Below, piece after piece: positions 15,701 through 19,784 of a stretch of 19,784 nt of DNA (positions are counted from its first letter, which is position 1; each line of letters begins with the position of its first letter). A program made the translations under genes and the position numbers. The stretch comes from JAYEIA01 sp964472505 (GTDB lineage: Bacteria > Bacteroidota > Bacteroidia > Bacteroidales > JAADGE01), in the NCBI GenBank assembly GCA_964472505.1, contig CAYYQW010000071.1, positions 1 through 19,784 of the forward strand, given 5' to 3'. The notes below the pieces were generated by a model, which worked only from the letters and a program-made list of their open reading frames with translations, ran no database searches and was not told the DNA's origin.

Positions 15701-17406
15701 ATGCCAACATAGAATCCAATAAATTCAACAGTTATCCCAATTACATGTTATGGGATCATGACGAAAGTGAAGCAGAAATCAACCAGGCACTCAACAAACA
15801 CAGCAATTCCGAATACAGCTCTGAAAAACAATTACTCGACAGTGCTTTTATGGTAGATGTTGCCGATTTTTCTCCCGGCAGTTTTTACGGCACAACCGAC
15901 AGCCTGCAACTCATTTCAAAAACAGACGGTTTAGTTTTCTATGGTGAAAATGCAGATTTTAACGGTGGCTCTAAAAATCTCACCATACAAGAAGTTAAGC
16001 GAATTATGGTGGCCGATATTTCGGTAATCCCGGCTTCCGAATTAGTCATTCAGGAGAACGGTAAATTTGGAGAATTAAAAAACACCAAAATAGAGGTAAT
16101 TAATGATTCAAACATGGTAACGCATGAAATTACGGATGTAGATATTGAAATACTGGGAAAAAACAACTACACTGCTTCATCCGGAACCTACAAATACCGA
16201 GATATAACCGGCAATGACCAAAACGTTTTTTTCAGCAGCATTCGTTACGATGACCTTAAAGGCGCCAGTGTAGCCAACGGAAGTGTGGATGAGTCACGAG
16301 GATTTATGCTTAATCCTTATTTCTATTTTAAAGGTGATATTAACTTTAATGCCGGAAGTGATTTTCTTTTTTTTAACGGCTATGCCAAAATGAAAGATTA
16401 TTGCAACTACCCGGCCGACTGGTTCTTCTTTAAAAATGAAATAAACCCCAAAGATGTGACCATTGCACTAAATTCTGACTTGCAAAGCGACTCGGCCAAA
16501 CAATACGGACGCGTATTTGCCGACATAAAATTTGCTCGAGATTCCAATTACATTATTCCCGCATTTCTAAAAACTGCACCGGGTACGCGCGACCAATCGG
16601 TGTTCTCGGGAAGACAAGACGGCTTTATAACCAAATACCAAAGCGATAAAAAACAATATATTGTAAGCTCCGCCGAAAACCTAAAAGACACGCTTCCACT
16701 CAAAAACTATATCAGCTACGAAACGGACAATTGCGTTATCAAAACCTACGGCGACTTAAATTATGCCAATATTCCATACACAGAGTTTACAGCCGTCGGC
16801 AGCTCGGTATATGATATTCGCAGCAGACGATACAGAATTGAAAGTTTTAGTATTCTGGATTTTTTCTTCAATGATGAAGCTTCAGCAATTATGGCGGATC
16901 GAATCATTAACCAACTGCCTTCGGCGCCCGTACTGTTTGATGATGTTCTGCAAAAAAACATTAAACGTATAGCCGGAAAAGAAGTACTCAAACAATACAC
17001 AGAAAGCCAGCTTACACAGGCACAATTACCGGCTCCGCTTAACAGCCGGTTTGTATTTTCTGATCTTAAATTTTATTGGGATGAAAATCAAGGCGCTTTT
17101 AAGTCATCCGGAAATACGGAACTTTTAGCAATAAACGGAATTCCGGTCAATCAAAAAATCAATGCTAAAGTAAAAATCACCAAAGGCTTTCGAAATGATG
17201 AAGTACGCATTCTTATAAAAGTGGATAACGATGACTGGTTCTATTTCAGATTTTTTGATACAAACTTGTATGCTTTTTCTTCCTTATCGGAATTTAATCG
17301 TGCCATCAGCGATACTAAAACAAGCAACAGAAAAGATCCGGATTCACGACTAAGATACATTTTAGCCAATGAAAACGAAGCCCGAGCCTTTGATGATAAT
17401 TTTTAA
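12736..17406 (+). CDS. Very large secreted protein of unknown function (1556 aa)
   Basis: The only sizeable plus-strand gene. Residues 1-25 form a signal peptide (IIIISLALIL core, then TDAVSQ), so the product enters the periplasm or outer surface. No further membrane segments are seen. Only a handful of cysteines occur across 1556 residues. The body alternates short hydrophobic/aromatic strands with polar turns, for example QFSGLFQAGLAKF (about 622-634) and VKMSGEARYTPDYLMGRGTA (about 903-922). This suggests long beta-rich repeats such as a beta-helix or jellyroll stack. Some phrases recall LptA/OstA-type strands, but I cannot show homology. The last ~120 residues (from about 1436) look like a separate, well-folded segment with DDWFYFRFFD. 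No type IX secretion C-terminal domain is evident. It has an A-rich leader and no recognised partner. The gene is certain; the role is unknown. Confidence 0.93.
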   Translation: MRLKSIQIIIISLALILYSTDAVSQSSGTYSKEDIPEKLIERLENQNIPETDSTVFLFDKVFQNLIQAEQEMITDMLNYAERKGKANEIIGEAQIIDWQSGDTISFNKTLLFGIIETGESLHNKSHNLFSEWLNMAHSLTRDQGTTVTDFINFIRRTALLQEGYIYKSRLVRWEIDSDNYSFDFDETTQSFTIKIPKTDIRSIYDKTDTMSIQAASISYNPLEYEAFGTAGTVRWDQRHGPEFKNSYAKLGDYTLNLRSSSYQAENVAYYNSKILRGAITGKFKDAASPWTAKTKLRPYFDSYEKNIEILASEKNFKYFGGLTIEGNKLQISGEPKTPAVMQFFKDGRLFFEAEALKLEFYQANDAAVKIFINDNDSIYHPSSSFIISNDHFMVSRNKTEIGRLNFQISDVKMETNMESIIRKAGNDTLKFSYAHLNEVGRYQTKLPVESYLQSELSKPTKTVFRSMNYFDPQEFDKLKMYESRNPLFDIRNYCLKNNTRSFTANELAAYLKKNPQAINKRLIMLWYDGYIEYNTNTKRATANQKLFDHLDYFTRKKDYDVIQIVSPGEEGSRQALEAGYHLKQNTLIIHGVESVILSNKNRTAFRTNNSKKVVVEENRNMQFSGLFQAGLAKFAQGHYRFNYDNYSVTVDSAKKLFYSEVRQSGEKDFRVEPIFSTIEDVGGIVYIDSSNNKSGYFMDTKYEYPKFKSTKKSYVYYNEEGITSFNPEEFYFEINPYTRKDLMYISNKDLMLKGKMYTGNMLPLFEDTLTIQYDKFKNNEGVEKELASLGFIHELEGENVPIFEKGKLNKNAKGKSLVRLSRAGLKGEGKIDWLTSEMQAEEFTFYSDSLYAQAADFKISESENDERYPILSAENVKIKWDVEQESITCITEADEQMNIYDGRVKMSGEARYTPDYLMGRGTAEYENSRLESDSIMFKENAFFASKGNYAAYEKGSDKSKLLFEANDMKSYTDMNAGKTAFEKADSSSYANIESNKFNSYPNYMLWDHDESEAEINQALNKHSNSEYSSEKQLLDSAFMVDVADFSPGSFYGTTDSLQLISKTDGLVFYGENADFNGGSKNLTIQEVKRIMVADISVIPASELVIQENGKFGELKNTKIEVINDSNMVTHEITDVDIEILGKNNYTASSGTYKYRDITGNDQNVFFSSIRYDDLKGASVANGSVDESRGFMLNPYFYFKGDINFNAGSDFLFFNGYAKMKDYCNYPADWFFFKNEINPKDVTIALNSDLQSDSAKQYGRVFADIKFARDSNYIIPAFLKTAPGTRDQSVFSGRQDGFITKYQSDKKQYIVSSAENLKDTLPLKNYISYETDNCVIKTYGDLNYANIPYTEFTAVGSSVYDIRSRRYRIESFSILDFFFNDEASAIMADRIINQLPSAPVLFDDVLQKNIKRIAGKEVLKQYTESQLTQAQLPAPLNSRFVFSDLKFYWDENQGAFKSSGNTELLAINGIPVNQKINAKVKITKGFRNDEVRILIKVDNDDWFYFRFFDTNLYAFSSLSEFNRAISDTKTSNRKDPDSRLRYILANENEARAFDDNF

Positions 17407-17421
17407 AAGTAAAAATATGCT

Positions 17422-18378
17422 CTAAACCGTTTTACAAAGTCTGCCCTGAAAACTGTTGCGGCTTTCCAAAGCCCGTATTATTTTATGCACAATTTCAAAG
17501 TTTTTAAGCCGCCCCCATTTAGGAGCCAAAAGCTTATCGGGCGGCACCTCGCTTACAAATCGCTCAAGTTTTATATTTGGATGCAAACGCTCCAGAAAAT
17601 CCGCAACAAACTCAATATATTCCGGAGCTGTGAATAAATTATAATCCTCCGGATTCTTAGCGTATTCACGTGCCATTCGTGTTCCTTTTATTATCTGCAA
17701 CTGGTGCAACTTGAGCATATCTATCGGGAGTTCAGATAATAAGTCGGCGTGATGAAGCATGTTTTCCCGGCTTTCGCCCGGAAGACCCAGAATCAGATGT
17801 GCTCCAATATCTATCCCCCGGCCGGCGGTCATTTGAATAGCTTTTTTTGATTCTGCAAAATCGTGACCGCGGTTAATGCGTTTCAAACTTTCATCATTGC
17901 AGGATTCTACTCCGTATTCCAAAACGATGTAATAATCACGAGCTAAACTTTCAAAATAGTCCAATTTTTCTTCATCCATACAATCCGGCCGCGTAGCAAC
18001 TACCAAACCTTTTACACCCTTTACGGATAATGCTTCGGAATATAGCTTTTTTAAATTTTCAAGTTTATCATACGTATTTGAAAACGACTGAAAATAAGCC
18101 AGATAATCTTGCGTTTTATATTTTTCGGAAAAAAAAGCAATGCCTTCCTCCAATTGTTGCTTTATCGTTTTATCAGGACTGCAATAAAAAGGTTTAAATG
18201 TGTCATTATCGCAATATGTACAGCCGCCCCGGCCTTTTTCTCCGTCGCGGTTGGGGCAGCTAAAACCGGCATCGACCGAAATTTTTTGCAATCGATTTTC
18301 AAAACGGCTTTTTATGTACGAAGCATAATCATTATATGGCTTGTCGGTACCCCAAATATAGGGTGTTTTTTTTATCAT
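17422..18378 (-). CDS. Radical SAM protein, YhcC/TIGR01212 family
   Basis: A 318-residue radical SAM enzyme. The [4Fe-4S] ligands are Cys41, Cys53 and Cys56 in SCPNRDGEKGRGGCTYC (40-56), the spacing of the YhcC group rather than the usual CxxxCxxC. Other family features are VATRPDC, LEYGVESCND, NRGHD, GAHLILGLPGES and LHQLQIIKGT. The substrate is not firmly established for this family. Its ATG overlaps the stop of the upstream thioredoxin-like gene by 4 nt (ATGA), so the two are translated together. Its 3' end meets the 1556-residue gene with only 15 nt between stops and no clear terminator. Confidence 0.92.
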   Translation of the reverse strand: MIKKTPYIWGTDKPYNDYASYIKSRFENRLQKISVDAGFSCPNRDGEKGRGGCTYCDNDTFKPFYCSPDKTIKQQLEEGIAFFSEKYKTQDYLAYFQSFSNTYDKLENLKKLYSEALSVKGVKGLVVATRPDCMDEEKLDYFESLARDYYIVLEYGVESCNDESLKRINRGHDFAESKKAIQMTAGRGIDIGAHLILGLPGESRENMLHHADLLSELPIDMLKLHQLQIIKGTRMAREYAKNPEDYNLFTAPEYIEFVADFLERLHPNIKLERFVSEVPPDKLLAPKWGRLKNFEIVHKIIRALESRNSFQGRLCKTV

Positions 18379-19784
18379 TGTTTGCTCAGTTCACTTTCAA
18401 TTACTTCCAATGCCTGCTCATAAGCAATGCGTTTGGCCAATATTTCTTTATTCTCATCCAAAACATACAATACCGGCGAACTGTTTATATCAAAATTTGA
18501 ACGGTAAGCATCAAAGGGGTTCCAGGCATTAATCCAATCTGTCAGTTTATGTTCTTCTATAAAATCAACCCAACGTTTCTGTTCTTTTGTAAAATTCTTC
18601 CAATCTTTAATATCTTCATTCAGATACAAAGCAATTATTTCAACGCCCTGTTCTTTCAGGTTTTTCTCCACATAAGCATCATGAAATTTCGGCGTAGCGG
18701 TTCGGCAATGGCTGCAATCCGGAGTCCAAAACCAAATAATGGTGAATTTTGCTTCAAGCGCATTGGATGAGCCTTTCTGTGTTTGTTCTTCTACCCAGCG
18801 ACTGAGTAATTCCACCTTTTTATTTTGAGCTGCTGATTCGCTCAAATTAGTTTCGGCGGCTAAACCTTTCTCTTTATACTCGTCGGCAATTATGGAGAGT
18901 CTTTTTATTTTTTCAAGATCGTTCGGCAGTTTTCTGTAGTCAATATCATGAGCTTTTGCGCCCACCAAACAACGCTTCTTCTTAGCTACTTTTCCTTTCA
19001 AATCCTCAATAAACTTACGGTCGCTCCAGTGTGCTTCCGGAATATAGTATTTCTCAGCCAAATGAACGTGTACATTCTCTGCAGCCATCAATTGGCTTGA
19101 GGCGTATTTGTTAAATAAATAAATCAACATGTATTTAAAATGTTCGTCATCTCCGCGCGATGCTTCCACAAACATATCGGCTGCTTCAATTAAAGTATCC
19201 GGCAATTGTGGCAGAAGCTTATCCAAATAAGTTTCAATTTTATTTTCATAAATGGGCGTTCGCATCAGCCTGTCGTCAGAATAATCAAAATTATCAAAAT
19301 AATGATTCCTGTAGTATCGGTATCTTTCGCTGTTATCCGTTATAGAGGGCGGCACCTGCGGATCGCGAGTAGCTTTTAGGAAATCCGAAAAGAATAAATC
19401 CTCGTTTTCCTGAATGGTACGGTTGAATAATGCCTCAAGTTCTTCCCTTGCGGCCAAAATTTCTGCATCAACGGCAGCTTTATCTTCAGCAGTCGCTTTT
19501 TCTTGTTGTAACTCCTGCATCTTGAGACTTAAACGCCGCATTTCTTTCTGATAATCCGAAAAAACCTGATTTTGGCGGTCACCTTTAAAACTTACTCCCG
19601 AAAAATTGGCTGTATCGCCACTAATTGAAAATTTCTGATTCTCTCCCACCAAAAAATCAAAATATCTTTTATTGGGAAAAAACAAAAAGTACATACCGCC
19701 GGGCAGTCTGTCTTCTCCGGTAAAAACCGCTTTTCCGGATTGGTCGGTAACAATGGTATCATCCGGTATCAACTGATTGGCTCG
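18375..19784 (-). CDS. Thioredoxin-like protein with DUF4369/DUF5106-type extension (5' end missing)
   Basis: The reading frame stays open to the window edge, giving 469 residues without their true start. A TTG at 19770-19772 is just an internal Leu; four more codons (RANQ) precede it. The visible N-terminus (GGMYFLFFPNKRYFDFLV) resembles the DUF4369-type domain that precedes TlpA-like folds in Bacteroidota. A helical middle region (about 75-330), including a Gln/Glu-rich coiled-coil-like stretch, resembles DUF5106. A thioredoxin fold ends the protein, with active site WFWTPDCSHC (CSHC at 18705-18716) and a cis-Pro loop NSSPVLYVLD. Relatives are exported redox proteins or lipoproteins; the signal sequence here would be outside the window. 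It is coupled to the radical SAM gene by ATGA. Confidence 0.88.
   Translation of the reverse strand, partial: RANQLIPDDTIVTDQSGKAVFTGEDRLPGGMYFLFFPNKRYFDFLVGENQKFSISGDTANFSGVSFKGDRQNQVFSDYQKEMRRLSLKMQELQQEKATAEDKAAVDAEILAAREELEALFNRTIQENEDLFFSDFLKATRDPQVPPSITDNSERYRYYRNHYFDNFDYSDDRLMRTPIYENKIETYLDKLLPQLPDTLIEAADMFVEASRGDDEHFKYMLIYLFNKYASSQLMAAENVHVHLAEKYYIPEAHWSDRKFIEDLKGKVAKKKRCLVGAKAHDIDYRKLPNDLEKIKRLSIIADEYKEKGLAAETNLSESAAQNKKVELLSRWVEEQTQKGSSNALEAKFTIIWFWTPDCSHCRTATPKFHDAYVEKNLKEQGVEIIALYLNEDIKDWKNFTKEQKRWVDFIEEHKLTDWINAWNPFDAYRSNFDINSSPVLYVLDENKEILAKRIAYEQALEVIESELSKQ

Noticed and set aside
1..19784. CRISPR array, tRNA, rRNA, insertion sequence or prophage
   Set aside because: No spaced direct repeats, tRNA-like folds, transposase or phage genes were seen on either strand.

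Overview
The window looks like a chromosomal segment of a Bacteroidota bacterium (order not resolved). It is AT-rich. Most starts sit behind A-rich leaders rather than Shine-Dalgarno sites. Several promoters match the Bacteroidota sigma pattern TTTG / TAnnTTTG. There are also lineage-typical proteins, such as a thioredoxin-like protein with a long N-terminal extension. Nearly all genes are on the minus strand; one very large gene (12736-17406) is on the plus strand.

Region 1 (1-5300), read right to left, is the classic translation operon thrS-infC-rpmI-rplT. It has a clear promoter in front of thrS and a strong hairpin terminator after rplT. The infC start is non-canonical: an ATA codon 8 nt after a perfect AGGAGG. 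Past the terminator lies dapB (lysine/diaminopimelate synthesis), whose stop codon overlaps the start of a secreted protein with a von Willebrand A-like metal-site motif.

Region 2 (5384-9355) starts with a long RelA/SpoT-type (p)ppGpp synthetase. Its hydrolase half is degenerate and it has an unusual Gln in the synthetase motif. Next is a short, very AT-rich insert (about 7620-8570) with a PIN toxin/antitoxin pair, then a secreted CAP/SCP-domain protein with a palindrome-rich upstream region.

Region 3 (9356-12603) is a minus-strand cluster: a small two-helix membrane protein, a secreted endonuclease/exonuclease/phosphatase-family protein, guaA (GMP synthase, 15 nt downstream) and another small membrane protein.

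Region 4 (12736-19784) holds a lone 1556-residue secreted protein of unknown function. A YhcC-type radical SAM gene converges on it, and that gene overlaps by 4 nt (ATGA) an exported thioredoxin-like gene that runs off the right end.

Most of the window is ordinary core genome. No CRISPR array, tRNA, rRNA, insertion sequence or prophage was seen, and nothing convincingly shows a new multi-gene system. The items most worth a second look are the ATA start of infC, the 1556-residue orphan, the altered RelA motif, the vWA-like protein coupled to dapB, and the structured rpmI-rplT intergenic region.
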